The notes: generated from the letters alone by a model not told the origin. A stretch of 64,000 nt of DNA from Telmatactis stephensoni (GCA_029948255.1 JALIZF010001453.1:186001-250000), one strand, 5' to 3'. Shown: positions 20,292 to 32,439, numbered from the stretch's first letter. Numbers and translations: made by a program.

Positions 20292-21164
20292 GTAAGTCTT
20301 TATTGTATGTAGCATTTATATCTTCTAGTAATTTTGCCAGTGTTGTGTACGTAACTATTTTTTGGGCGGAATTATAAGATGCTAACGATCACTCAATTTC
20401 GAAGGCACGTTCTTTCCTTCCATCGTTTTCGTGTCGTTTTGATTTTTGCCTAGCTAACTTTCACACCGAACTGATGTATGCCCCAGCTTTAAATTGTAGT
20501 TTTTGGTGTACCCAAAACGTAAACATGGATGCTTTAAGAGTCTGTGGCTGTGAAGCTCGAGATTTTGACTTGTAAGTGAGGTGTCTGGTGTTTTAAATGC
20601 CTTCTTGAAGCTTCCTCCTGGATGAAAAAGAAACCTACTAATAACTTCAGTGTGAATCAGGATTTTGAAATAAACAATTTAGTTTTGCGAGTAAGGAAAT
20701 TCTGAGGAAATATACTGCTAGTGCACTCCATGTCCAGATTTTGTATGCAATCACATACCTCCCTTATACCCTCCTGAACTGCTCCAATGGTCAGCCATAT
20801 TTCAACATTTTAAATTTCAATATTTGGTGCCTCTAGAATTTGAACTAAAGCATTTCTGGGGTTTATCTGAGCTAAATGCCAAATCAAAATATGGAGGCCA
20901 ATTTGAATAACTATTGTATTTTTCTGACAAGCCTTCCTGTGAATACACAAGGCTATAGTCAGGCAAGAATATTTGTAAGTTATTCAAATTGGGTTACCAT
21001 ATTTCAATTCAGTATATTTGAACCACTTTTTTCAAAGACACAGGATAGTTAAGAATGTATGTTTTTTGGGTGGGCATTGCTAGTTGTGCATGTTTCTTCA
21101 TTCTGTAAGAAAAGTGTTTCTTGCAGGAACTTCATGCTGTATGCATGTTTTTGAACATTTTTGC

Positions 21165-21275
21165 CTGTTTGGATTTTTTGTTTGTTTGTTTTCTTTTTTT
21201 GTTGTTGTTGTTTTCTTTTTTGGTTTTTTTTTTTGGTTTTTTTGTTTTTTGTTTTCTTTTTTTTTCCATTTCTAT
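21165..21275. repeat. T/G-rich low-complexity tract
   Basis: Long runs of T broken by G (TTTGTTTG, GTTGTTGTTG, TTTTTTTGG). Frames across it are compositional artefacts. Confidence 0.85.
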
Positions 21276-22008
21276 TCAGTTGAACCAATCTTTTATGCCT
21301 TATTCTGTTCCAGGGGAATTCATAGTTCACATTTCATGGCCAGACTTTTCTCTGGTGGGATCTCAATGCTCAATCCAGACTGACAGATGGATAATGAATA
21401 AATCACATTGAAGCTATACAAACCAACAAGATTAACCTCTCTAGTAAGGGGGGGGGGGGGAGCGAGGGGCGGAGGTCTATAGCCTTTCAAGAAGAATTTG
21501 AGAAGCCCTGTTTGGGCCTTTTGTTATATTTTCAACTGACAATTTGTGACAATCTAGCCTGAAATGTAAATAATCTGTAGAATAGAAAATACCATTGGAG
21601 ATTTGTCTTTGAGAAGCTTGCTTAGCATCTCCTGCTTTGTGCTCACTAGAATTAAATAAATCAGTCACTAACTACATTTCAGCAGATTGGAATATGAATA
21701 AAGTAGGAAATGCTTAAGAGAATCTTAATTGCCATTTATTTGAAAGTAGTGGCTATGATAATCTAAAAAGCTAATTTTTGCCATACTGAGTCATCCGGGT
21801 GAGTCATGCTTCATGCTTGCACTTACATTGCTTGATATTTGCTGTCATATAGTTGTACATCCTCCTTGTTTTATACTATTATTAATTAAAAATGGTCTGA
21901 TGCCATGGTTGTTAGCTAGGTTTGTGTTGAGATGGTACTGTTAGAAAAAATTCTGTGGGGGTGGGGGGGGGGGAGCTGTCCTTGGGATAAGGCCTAGCAT
22001 AGCATTAG

Positions 22009-22411
22009 CCACTTTCATACCATGAAGACTGGGTACGAGTCCCTTAAACTTTGATGATGGCAACACAAAATTACTTATGTAGTCAGAAAGCACACATCGA
22101 GCTGTATATAATCCCGAGGTTTGATGTTAATCGGATATACATTGAAAGAGATACAGCAGTTCAAACATGCTAGATTTTACAAAGAAATGTATGGTTGTAG
22201 GGACAAATGCTCACAAATGTCCCTACAACCATACATTTCTTTGTAAATTCTACCATATTAGAACGGCTGTAAACGTTCAATATTGAACCAATTAACACCA
22301 AACTTCGAAGATTTTATATAACTCGATGTTCTCTTTCTGACTATATGAATTTTGCGTTACCATCGTCAAAATTTGAGGGACTCGTACCCAGTCTTCACGG
22401 TATAAAAGTGG
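22009..22411. mobile_element. ~400 bp palindromic (foldback) MITE
   Basis: Arms of about 195 bp: CCACTTTCATACCATGAAGA... on the left against ...TCTTCACGGTATAAAAGTGG on the right. The inner arms around TGTATGGTTGTAGGGACA are nearly perfect, with a short AATGCTCACAAA loop near 22206-22217. Non-coding. Confidence 0.88.
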
Positions 22412-23757
22412 CTAGCTAGGTCATGTGATAGCAAGAAGTACCCAACTTGGTCACGATAAATAAACTACCCTTCTACTACTTAGTATGAATAGCTCCTCAA
22501 AGTCTACCTCTCTAGCCTGGTCTAAAAGATCACCACCCCCTCAACTTGGTCCAACTGCAACATCCACCTTGGACAAAATGCTTACCACCATCTCAGTACC
22601 CTCCCCCTAGACCTTGATGCAGTGGCATGTTTTCAGATAAAATGGTCAGGATATGTTGGTAGTCTTAAGAGTTTTTTGATTCCGTAGTTCACGAGTCAAA
22701 AAAAAAACCCAGTAATAAAACAATTTTTTAAGTTGAAGCCTTTTGTTTGACTGTCCTTTTTGCTCGCCACTGCACTGTGGAAGCATATCACATATATTCT
22801 AAACAAAGCAAATGCTCTAGAGGTCTAATAATGAGGTTTGCTTGATTGCTTATTTAAAATCGGGTTTTTAAAATTGAAGAGATGCAAATTTTGCTATACA
22901 AACTAACGAATTCCAAGCCAGAACAGAGGGTTCGCAAAAGGAAAGGGATCCCTAGATACCCAAGGAACCACCACCAAATTCGGCCCGCATTTGGATTTCT
23001 TACCGCATTGAACAACGTGCACAGAACTCGAAAATCGAGTATTGTAACAAGGTAATAAAGAAAGCAAGTAAAGAAAAAGATAAAAGGTTTTTAGGAGGTG
23101 AAAGATGCGACGTTTTTGCAGTCAAAAAAGTCCATATGATAAACGTACAACCTTTTACTGGTTGCTCGTGAAGATATGTCGACTTCAAAAGGTCGCATTT
23201 TGTACCGATGTGGACAGTGTTGGTCACTGACTGTTCCTCCTGTTTTCAATTTGAGCAAAATCCGAACAATTTTATTTTTATTTTCGTTAGGTTCGTTGTT
23301 AGCTGAATATGTCATTTTCTGTTCAGGAAAAATAGTTAGCTAATAGACGTTTTCAAAAATAAAAACTACATTATTAAAAGTCTCAGAAAATATCTTACCA
23401 CCAAACGGAAAAAGTTCCGGTGCTTCTCAAATACCAACGTTTTATCACAGTTTTTCCAAAAAGCGATCGTAGCCACGTGAGTCGTCGTTCACCGAAACAA
23501 GAGGAAAAATGTTCTTTTTCAAATTGTTTGTCTTCAAAGGGAAAGAAAATCACGAAGACACAGAACAGAACAAGGTTTTTGTATATTTATGAAAATCAAT
23601 ATTACTTCAAAGCGAGAAAAAATGGCCATGTTTCGAGGCCACGCTAAAATTCAAATTTGCCGCCATTTTGGTTGTTAGGGAATGCACTTGCATAGCAACA
23701 AAGAATGACCGCGCGCTAGCCTGGAACCGAATGTCCACTTCGAAACAGCCGTGACAT

Positions 23758-24182
23758 GTCAACAAACCACTTCTTCCACACTTCAGTCAACCAAACCAAG
23801 TGAGAAATTTAGCAAAATTTAGTAGGAAAAAAGATACCTTTTTTATACAGACAGCTTTAAAAAGACTCCATAAATATTTTGGGTGGATAATAAGTGTTCA
23901 TGGAAGTACGAATAGCTTGAAATAATCCTTTCAAAACTACCACATTTCACTAGTTTCGTGCCGTCATTACGAGTTTCGCTAGAACGCGCACTGAAGTTTG
24001 ACGCATGCGCAGATGTTATCACTTGCTGCTAACGCCCCCAATATAACTCGAAATTTGGGCTTCCTGTTTTGGCAGATCACGTGACAATTTCAAACAGCAT
24101 GACTTCCAAACTTCCGTGTTTGACTAGCGGACATGTTGTGTTCTTGAGGAGTGTTGTTTGTGGTTTCCTTTCTAAGTACATT
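23758..24182 (+). promoter_or_regulatory. Putative promoter region of the Ig gene
   Basis: About 425 bp between the end of a TIR element and the start codon at 24183. No TATA box at the expected place. It contains the palindrome GCATGCGC in GACGCATGCGCAG (about 24000-24012, NRF-1-like) and an E-box CACGTGAC (about 24078-24085). The transcription start is not determinable from sequence. All site assignments are by motif only. Confidence 0.35.
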
Positions 24183-24234
24183 ATGAGTATTTTTATTGCC
24201 ATTTTATGTCTGCTATTTTCGTTTCATTCCACAG
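24183..24234 (+). CDS. Ig gene exon 1: signal peptide
   Basis: ATG at 24183 opens MSIFIAILCLLFSFHST, a short hydrophobic signal peptide. The exon ends ACAG|GTAAGA after one base of the next codon (phase 1). It is 425 bp downstream of a transposon end, and an 84 bp intron separates it from exon 2. The frame, donor and downstream acceptor all agree, so this start is well supported. Confidence 0.8.
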
Positions 24235-24318
24235 GTAAGACATACTAATTACATTGAGTATAATATTTCCATTCTTTCGTCGAAACTGAGAACACTTCGC
24301 CTGTTTGTGTCCGCATAG

Positions 24319-24699
24319 ATGCATCGTTTACTTGGATACCCTCCGATGTCTCAGTCAGTTTTACTCAAGGTGAAACAGCTACATTTTTTTGGTCTGTTGA
24401 TGTTGGTAGTGGAAAGAAGTGGGCTAGAGTTGACATCAGCAGGGACAGGAATCAAAATGCAGCAAGCGACGTGATTCTTATCTACATTTTACAGTCAACG
24501 GGACAGAAGAAAGTACCGGTAGTTTCACAATCGAGAGCTGCAGACCTGGATTTGGTTGTTAATGGAACATCAAATGTTGTAAACGTGACTTTTACACTAC
24601 GAAACCTGGTACGAAACACAGACGACATGTACTATGGGGCAACTGTTGTGAACGAAGACTTCGCTAACGATCTTAGATGGATAAAATTGAATGTACTTG
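24319..24699 (+). CDS. Ig gene exon 2: N-terminal V-like domain without cysteines
   Basis: Acceptor CGCATAG|AT and donor CTTG|GTGAGT, phase 1 at both ends, about 127 residues. The start reads DASFTWIPSDVSVSF. A core Trp follows TATFFW, and the F-strand-like motif RNTDDMYYGATV sits where Ig domains have D-x-G-x-Y-x-C. The exon contains no cysteine at all, so the canonical disulfide is absent: Phe/Trp and Gly occupy the usual Cys positions. N-glycosylation sequons are present (NGTS, NVTF). It is the distal, ligand-facing domain if the protein is a surface receptor. Confidence 0.8.
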
Positions 24700-26562
24700 G
24701 TGAGTAAGGGTTTGTTTACAGTTGATCACAAACAAAAAAAGGCATACAAATAACCGAGAAATAACTTATTTAACTTTGTTAAACTTGAAGACGCTACCAT
24801 TAGCAAAACATTTTTTTCTTAAATAGAGTGAATTAGAATGAACGTAATACCGAATATGTTGAAGTATTTTTTTGAAATGGTGGAACAAAATTAGCTTAAG
24901 CTTATATTTACCGTAGTAAAGCTTCCATCAAGACTTGGAATTATTGCTTTGATTTCCAAATCTACAGTCAGTTTTAATTTGCTGTCATATTAATAATGTT
25001 TAATTAGTAGATAACAAAATATCTGTTTCGATATCCTGAAATTTGCTGAAATTGATCTGTTTATCTTATTTGCATACCACTTAGACACGATGACGTCATG
25101 TACAAAATATGTTTATTTGATAGTAGATTATTGTATAATGCAAATTAATTTGATGCTTATTAATTGGTTTTGAAAATCTCTGCTATCTGGATTGTTTCTA
25201 TCTAGGAAATGTTTATTGGTGATAGATTATTATCTGTTAACTTGTGGAACAACCAAAATATTTTCAGTATAATTTGATTGGGAATAAGGTTAAATTCATG
25301 TAATGCTCCAGTTATCTCTTTGTTATAATACTGTATTGAAAATAGTTTTAGTTTATAATAGTTTATCTAGAACCTTCTAGTTTTAGCCCCCCTAAGGATG
25401 TTAAATTATCTGGGAAACAGCATGCAGATGAATTTTTTCATGAAATCATCATTATTTTTTTTATTATATTTTAAGGAAAAGTTAAATACCAAGAACTGCA
25501 GTTTTTCACAATTGTACCATACATCGATCCTGAGGGCCACAGGCCAGGGGATTTATATAGAGAAATTATCTGAGGCTTGAGGTATTTAACTTATTATTTG
25601 ATTGGAGGAGGTTAATTTCAGCAATATCAATATAATATATATAAGAGGTTTAAGGTTGCTAGGACATTATTTTAATCTCGTTACCAAGCAGCATGGTTGC
25701 TACTGTATGCTGATCGTAGCAGTTTGTTCATTAAGGTCTTTAATTTTACAATTTTTAGCCCGGAAAAAGTGTTGCCATTTCTTTGAGCTTTGTAAAAAGT
25801 GTTGCCATTTCTTTGAACTTTGACATGGTGGCTTAACACACAAACTTTAGCTAATTCCAACTAGAGACAGAGCATAACACCTTGACAGCATTTTGTGTAC
25901 AATTCAAAAGGCAAATGATGTAAAAAAATGATATAATAAGAAAAATACTGTAATTCACAGAAGGAAAATATAACTCACAGGGTTTTGTAAATGTTAGAGC
26001 TGTTAGAAATGTCTCAGATAAGGGTTGATTTTTAGTTATTTTTGGATGTTTTTATCAAACATCTCGCACTGGCTCTTTGTTTCTTTGATCAGCTGGTCCT
26101 CCAGTGAGATGCTTAACAACGGTCATCAAGGATGCTGTTATAAAAAAAACAGTCTATAAGGTAGAATGCTTTGTTTTGCAGAAAATCGTTGTTGCAAATC
26201 GACTAGCGTCACATCACCTTTAAATCGGGACAAAAAGTACCCCAAAACAAACCAGGGTGGTTCAGTTAGTGCAAAAAATTAAATAATGCGCATTTAACAT
26301 TGCTTGGAATTGTTTACTTTTTTGATGTGTAAAAGTTAAAGCGCATTTTATTCAAAAACACCCTCATGAATAGAAATCGTTGAAGCTGAGTAAAAGTGCA
26401 GAACTTGATCTAGATTTTATGAAACAATAAATGCCGGTTTTGTACAAAACTCTAGTTTTTCCAAAAAATTGGGTACTTTATGAAAAGTGCCATGCTGCCA
26501 CTATAAATTATTGAAAACTCCTGCAATCAAAATGATTTACACATCAAAAGAAACTTTAATCT
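24700..26562 (+). other. Intron 2, proximal part
   Basis: AT-rich intron. It contains a 31 bp tandem duplication (about 25766-25822, AAAAAGTGTTGCCATTTC). At 26091 a reasonable acceptor (TTTGATCAG) is followed by a phase-1 stretch reading AGPPVRCLTTVIKDAV and a stop 25-30 residues later, possibly a dead exon. Confidence 0.4.
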
Positions 26563-26899
26563 ATCCCTCAGGGCATCTGATATAACGCAATTATGCGATT
26601 TCGCACAATTGACCTAAAATCGCATAAAATCGCGCAATCACTGAAAATCGCATAAATTGCCAAAAAGTTCATATTTTTTTACTAAAATCAAATGAAATGT
26701 CACTAATACTTAAGACGCATGTAAGATACAAACCATTTTAATGTAAATACACTTGTGAAAACTATCGAAAAAGTCTACGAAAACAGGCCAGAGTTGAATG
26801 ATTTTTCACCCATCTTCAAGGCATCACTTGCATTAGAGAGCAAAGAGACTGGCACTAGTTTTGCTCTAACGCCATTTGCAATTGGTTCAAATGGAACAA

Positions 26900-27375
26900 T
26901 TCCAAGATCATGCCAAGGTCTTGCCAAGATCATGCCAAGATCTTGATAAGATCTTGCGAGATCTTGCACCAAGATCTTGGGGGATCTTACAAGATCTTGG
27001 TTAGTATCTTACAAGATCTTGGAAATATCAATGACTTAAGATCAGGCCTTATAAAATCATGACAAGATCTTGCAAGATCATGGCAAGATCTTACAAGATC
27101 ATGGCAAGATCTTATAAGATCATGGCAAGATCTTACAAGATCATGGCAAGATACTGTCTTGTCAAGACCTTGTAAGATCATGCCAAGATCTTACAAGATC
27201 GTGGCAGGATCTTACAAGATCATGGCAAGATACTGTCTTGTCAAGATCTTGTGAGATCATGCTAAGATCTTACAAGATCATGGCAAGATCTTACAGGATC
27301 ATGACAAGATCTTACAAGATCATGGCAAGATACTATCTTGTCAAGATCTTACAAGATCACGGCAAGTTTTTACTG
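26900..27375. repeat. AAGATCTTNCAAGATCATGGC satellite
   Basis: Irregular tandem repetition of CAAGATCTTACAAGATCATGG (about 21-22 bp and multiples), rich in GATC and AAGATCTT palindromes. Reading frames on both strands across it (repeating SCHDLIR- or RSYKIM-like) are repeat artefacts. Confidence 0.85.
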
Positions 27376-28410
27376 GATCTTGCTTCAATTTCTTATACTA
27401 TGAAAGTAAGCCACTCTAGCAATAAACAATTATTCATTTCTTTATTACGACTCTAATGCCTTTTATACAATATATCTACACCAATGAAAGGTATGTTACT
27501 TTAAAATTAAGTTAAACTGCAACTTTGTTTGGATTTTACGAGTCTTTCTACAAATGGTTCTAATTAATTAATTTATAAGAAGAAAAATTCAAGTACATGT
27601 AAGTTATGTTGTATCACTTATCTGTTGGCTAGTGATCAAGTCCAAACCTTGAACACACATAGAAATCATATAATTCAATGTGTATTCTTCAATGCTGGTA
27701 CATTCTGCTTGAGTTTAATTAACACAGTCTGTTGTCATAAATTATCTCTTGCTTTTCTAATACATCTTTTCCATAACATCTATAAATTAGAATAAATCAT
27801 AATTACTTCAATGTTTCAAAGTTTGAGCGAGAAGAATTGTTGTGTTTCATTTAAAGTTATTTATTTGATAATATCATGCAGTAAAAGAGGAGCACCCAGT
27901 ACGTACCACTACCAGGTCGAAGCACTTCTATTATACAATTTTTGTGCCATGGTTATATATTAGTTATGAAGAGTAGAAACTACTCTATTTACAGAAATGA
28001 AATTTGTAAATACTTCAAGGTTTCACTGTTATAAAAAGCAAGAACTTACCGGCTTAATTTTCAAAATAAATTGTGACTTGATTCTTGATCGTAACATATG
28101 AAGTAAAAATAGGTCGTTGAATGCCTCAGCAACTGTTCAGACTTCTACTTCTCCAAGGCCTTGCTTTTCTCCTAAACAATGCCTAACATTTACAGTAATT
28201 ACTGCATTTTTCTGCTCCATTTAACGGCAATAAAAGCCATTAACATTGGCGATTTTTCCATCCTCGGGGACCCAGGGCGAAGGGGGAAGGGGGAGGGAGG
28301 GGGAGGACCGGAGGGCGAGGGGGAGGGGGAAGGAAAGGAAAAGGGGAAAAGGACGCCCTGGGCGTTTGACTACCCCAAACCATTTCCAAAGGCAAAACTT
28401 AATCCTCTCT

Positions 28411-28453
28411 CTGATTGGCCTCATTATAATTTAATTATAATGAGGCCAATCAG
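28411..28453. repeat. Perfect hairpin, 20 bp arms
   Basis: CTGATTGGCCTCATTATAAT, a 3-base centre, then the exact reverse complement. It lies just inside the left TIR of the Mutator-like element. Confidence 0.95.
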
Positions 28454-28461
28454 AAGCATTT

Positions 28462-28671
28462 GTGCGGTTGAGCCCGATTCGTCTAAAATTACAAGTAAAC
28501 AAGTTGACCCCACGCATTGCAACACCTCTTAAACAAAGCGAATGGACACATGAAAACCTTAAACAGAAACAGAAGCTGGTTGTATCGAAAATTATTCAGA
28601 AACAAGATGTGTTTGCAAAACTACCCACAGGATTCGGGAAAAGTTTGACTTTAATACCAAATTTTGCCTGA
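28462..28671 (+). pseudogene. RecQ-like helicase fragment captured in the Mutator-like element
   Basis: A 69-codon frame reads LKQKQKLVVSKIIQKQDVFA followed by KLPTGFGKSLTLIP. This matches the start of a RecQ-type DNA helicase core: the conserved region just before motif I, and the Walker A box PTGFGKS. It stops at TGA right after, and no further helicase motifs follow. It is therefore a gene fragment rather than a working enzyme. The identification rests on the motif and its spacing only. Confidence 0.6.
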
Positions 28672-30402
28672 TCTCGGTGTGCAGAACTTGACACACAAAC
28701 ATGTTAAACTGTCATGTAGCATCCAAGCGTTAATTGAGATGTGCCAGATATTTTTGTTATATGACCTTGTTTACGTGGGATCTCCCTAATAGGATTAAGT
28801 TTTGCCGTTGGAAATGGTTTGGGGTAGTCAAACGCCCAGGGCGTCCTTTTCACCTTTTCCTTTCCTTCCCCCTCCCCATCCCCCTCCGGTTCTTCCCCTC
28901 CCCTTTCGCCCTGGGTCCCAGAGGATGCGATTTTTCCGAAACCATTTGAATGCTATCACGTGATTAAATACTTTGTGTTCATTGGGTACTTGTGAATATC
29001 CGCTGGTCAGTCAGCCTGCACCTTCACTTGAGAGCCGCCATGTTTGTCAAATACGAACTTCAAACGTGATCGAGTCAGAACAAAAGATGAGATATCTCAT
29101 ATTTTTCTGTCAAAAGTTGTTAATGGCACCAAAGTTTTCAAGTCTCTCAATCGCTATGCATTTTTTATAGCAAACAGGATGCATTTTTGCACAAAATATC
29201 GCTGGATCGAAGCTTTAGATGTACAGTAGCAATCGTGACCAGTTATTAAATCTATTTGTTTGCAAAAAAACCTATCACATTGCTATAAAGGTTATTATCT
29301 TACAAGATCTTGACAAGAAGCTCAACCTGGGTTCCTTTCTGTCAATGATCCAATCAGCATTGCCAACATATATATTTATAGTAAACGTGCTTTTCTCTAT
29401 GCCCTACGTAAAGTACAGTGAAAAATGGATAAGTTTCTAGTTAAGATTGATAATTATGCATATGACAGTATTAAGATCATCTTGTAGTGAAATTAAAAAC
29501 AAAAATATTGACTAGCCATTTCTAATAGAAAGTGAAGTGCTGCGAGCAGAAAACAGCTGGTGTATCCACGTTTTTTACTTAGCAGAACTGTTCCCCTAAA
29601 ACTCACGAAAGTACACCACTTTCTCTGATATATGAAATGTTTCTTGTCTATCTCCTGTGCGTTGTGTGACAAACACTGCTAGTTGACCTTCAATGTTGAA
29701 CTACAAAACATAATTCTCCAGGATCAGTGTCGGACACACACAGTTCAAAATATTTAGCACTTTGAGTAAAGCAATTTTCAGGAATTTTTCAAACAATCAC
29801 AAACGGCTTATTATAGCGTTGGCAATGATTATAAAACTAACTGATTTTAAAAAGCTATAGTTGTACGTTGCATCACGGTCAAAGATGCCGCATTGTCTAC
29901 TGTACTATTTGATGCTTTAGATCAAACGAATGATAAATACAATTCCATCACATATAAAGTATAAAATTTTCTTTCATAGAGTAACCAAATATATTGCAGA
30001 GATTCTCAGCGCGACCTCACTTCATACTTATTATCTTGGCTTGTAATTGATTCGGCCCGTAGATGAGCTTCGATTCGAACAGTAACAAGCAAAATGACCC
30101 GTAACAGAACATTGTGTTGCTGCTCGCTTCGCTCCCAGCAATTATTTACTATTCAAAAATTGTTTTTCATGCTAATTGTTTCAATTCTAAATATTTCTTA
30201 CGCCTTAAAAATGCAAATAAAATGTTTTTACCCCTAAAACTTATCAACACATAAAAAAAAGGATTAGAAAAAAATTGCATAATTTGCCGCATAATCAGTC
30301 CTTTTTGCCGCATAATCAATCATCTTTGCCGCATAATTTGGTCTGAAATTTTGCATAATTTTATTTATTTTTTGCCGCATTACGTCAGATGCCCTGATCC
30401 CT

Positions 30403-31800
30403 AGACTTGCGGAAGTGTTTTTTTAAATTAGTTTTTTTTCCGCAACGCATTGTGCGATCAAACAGCGGAGGTGCACCTCAAACAAAACCCAGTCGAGCCA
30501 CCTTAATTAACAGCAAGATGATGTACAGCATTTTCATCGGTCATGAAATCTGTAAAATAAAAATAGTTCATATTAGGAATTTCATCAGTTATGAAATTGA
30601 TTTTTATTGATTTGAAGAGTTTTCATTATCCTTAAAAATGTACATGTGCTTGTACAATTATTTTCATGGGAAATTCATGGTCTAAATAGCACCCCCCCCC
30701 CCCTCCCTCGTGAAATGTTACATTGCTGTTTTCATGGCCATTAAAATGCTTTCATGGTGTTTTCACCTAATTTTCATGGGATTTTTATGGAAGCAGAAAT
30801 TCATGGTGTTATAAGCAAAAATGTCTTTGTGGAAACAGAAATAGCTCTGACCATAGAAAATTCATTATTAAACAAAATATAAAACACTTAATAATCTCAC
30901 TTAATTTAAGGATCTTTATGAGTTGAATCACAATATATCAATTTTTTTAGAAACATGCTCACTATAGCAAAATTTTTATGGGAATTTTTTGTTTTGATGA
31001 CATTATCTGATTATGTCATGTGATGATGTCATCAATATCTAGAAATTCCTATTTGTTGTTAACCCCACAAGTTTAACTGCTGGAAGCCAAATAATATTAT
31101 CTGCTGATTTACAACAATATAGAGTTTCCCTAGCAAATGGCTCTATAGAGATATGTCTTAGCACCCTTAAGGCCTGAGTATAGACATACAGAAGCCCACA
31201 GTCATGCATATATCAATTGAAGGATTTTTTTTCACCACAATTTGTTACAAATATAGCACATGATTTCAGGGCTCATGGAAGCAAATCTTTAAGTCTGAAT
31301 ATTGACCACTTGTAGGTGATCTACAGTAAAGACATTTAGGATTAAGCGTCAATTTTTTTAAAGCCACGTTGTGTAATGAATTCAACATAAACAATTGCTT
31401 TTCAATTGTGATTAAAATCTGTCTTGGAACACAAATTGTCAAATATATTAACAAATAGCCTCTGGTACCAGAGCACTACACTACACTACACTACACTACG
31501 GGCATTCATCTTGAATACACACATACTTGAAAAGCAGGCTCTTTTGTTTAATGTAGTATTCTTAGTGTTATAGTCATAATTGATTATCAGATTAAGTTGA
31601 GGTGTTAATGTTTTCTTGATAACTTTTCTTTGTGCTAAGTCCTGAAGAGTTTACTGTGCTTCGATCAATGAAGTTTTAATAATGATGATGATGATGATAA
31701 TAATTTAATAAAGTTTATCATTAAAACTGAGAATGTATTCATGATAAAAAACATAACAACTAACAGTTTTTGAGATCATTAATTGCATATTATACACCTG
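30403..31800 (+). other. Intron 2, middle part
   Basis: No exon recognised. Contains a C-run (about 30690-30704), a dispersed TTCATGG-rich segment (30660-30800), an ACACT pentanucleotide repeat (31474-31499) and a GAT trinucleotide repeat (31682-31699). Confidence 0.5.
31474..31499. repeat. (ACACT)n microsatellite
   Basis: Five tandem CACTA units. Confidence 0.9.
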
Positions 31801-32216
31801 GGGGGGGGGGGGGGGGGGTACTTGACCAGGATTTGGGTGGGGATGTTCCGCTGGGATCCTAAAACGGTTACCCTGTTTATGACAGAAAAACTCAAAATAC
31901 CATACCCTGTTTATGACAAAGTATAATAATTGCAGAATGTAATGTACTTATTTGTTTGTAATGTAAATGAGGCAGTTCATAACGAGTTTGTTGCGATCGT
32001 GTTCGAACAACGATAAAGCTTCTAGACAGATCGTTGCCGTTGTGGCTAGCTAACGACTAAGGTTGATGAGAAAGCTGCTACCCTGAAAATGACAAGAAGC
32101 TCAAAAAATTGCAAAAAGGATACCCTGTTTATGACAGGGAACTCGAAAAACCATACCCTGTTCAGCGGATCATCCCCGTAAGTAAATATATGGGAGTACC
32201 CCCCCCCCCCCCCCCG
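31801..32216. mobile_element. MITE with poly-G/poly-C termini
   Basis: The left end is a G-run then GTACTTGACC and GGGGATGTTCCGCTGG. The right end read in reverse is a G-run then GTACTCCCAT and GGGGATGATCCGCTGA. The interior has repeated CCCTGTTTATGAC words. Same family as 8340-8675. Confidence 0.75.
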
Positions 32217-32427
32217 GGATTATACAGTAAAAGTCAAATGCCTTTAGTTTACTGTACAATGTATATACCTCAAAAGTTAAAGGCACCCATTTAACTTTAA
32301 AAAGGTGCTCCATTACCTCCAGCGTGAAATATGGTACCCATTTGGGTGAAGCCACACCCTATAGTTTAAATGTGTAGTTCCAGAAATTATCCATACCCCT
32401 CCCCTCCCCTTTCCTTTCCCTTTAGGG
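32217..32427 (+). other. Intron sequence between two elements
   Basis: Contains CCAGAAATTATCCATACCCC followed by a C/T-rich stretch. No exon. Confidence 0.4.
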
Positions 32428-32439
32428 CCCCCAGGTGGA

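Larger units (their letters stand above)
19911..23757. mobile_element. ~3.85 kb TIR-bounded element just upstream of the Ig gene
   Basis: The left end has TCACGGCTGTTTCG, then AGTGGACATTAGGTTCTAG. The right end (about 23717-23757) carries the complement (CTGGAACCGAATGTCCACTT and CGAAACAGCCGTGA). Flanks both show ACAT, a possible 4 bp target duplication. The interior is mostly non-coding, with G-runs (21448-21460 and 21957-21973), a T/G-rich low-complexity tract (21165-21275) and a nested palindrome (22009-22411). No transposase was recognised. Confidence 0.6.
28260..28926. mobile_element. Mutator-like (Pack-MULE-like) element with 11 bp target duplication
   Basis: TIRs of about 140 bp begin ATCCTC, then GGGACCCAGGGCG, and end with AGGCAAAACTTAATCCT or its close variant. 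The element is flanked by a perfect 11 bp direct repeat GCGATTTTTCC (28249-28259 and 28927-28937). The related core in element B at about 33600-33690 lacks the insertion and so acts as an approximate empty site. Long TIRs plus a 9-11 bp target duplication are the hallmarks of Mutator-like elements. Inside are a perfect 20 bp-arm hairpin (28411-28453) and a helicase-like gene fragment. Confidence 0.8.
26569..30396. mobile_element. ~3.8 kb TIR element with 6 bp target duplication (element A)
   Basis: Termini CAGGGCATCTGATATAACGC (left) and the complement of CAGGGCATCTGACGTAATGC (right), flanked by ATCCCT on both sides (26563-26568 and 30397-30402). Subterminal repeats of the word CGCATAA occur at both ends (26590-26660 and 30270-30375), as in many DNA transposons. 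It contains an AAGATCTT satellite, a ~1.2 kb core shared with element B (32428-36216), and a nested Mutator-like element. No transposase frame was recognised, so it is probably non-autonomous. Confidence 0.75.

Noticed and set aside
21049..21411. Lys/Gln-rich and Phe-rich ORFs
   Set aside because: Translation of a T/G-rich low-complexity tract on both strands.
26755..27456. ORFs reading RSCHDLVRSCHDL and similar
   Set aside because: Products of the AAGATC satellite, not genes.
28179..28532. Gly/Arg/Glu-rich ORF of 117 codons at the left TIR of the Mutator-like element
   Set aside because: It is the purine-rich TIR read as protein; low complexity and not conserved in frame in the other TIR.
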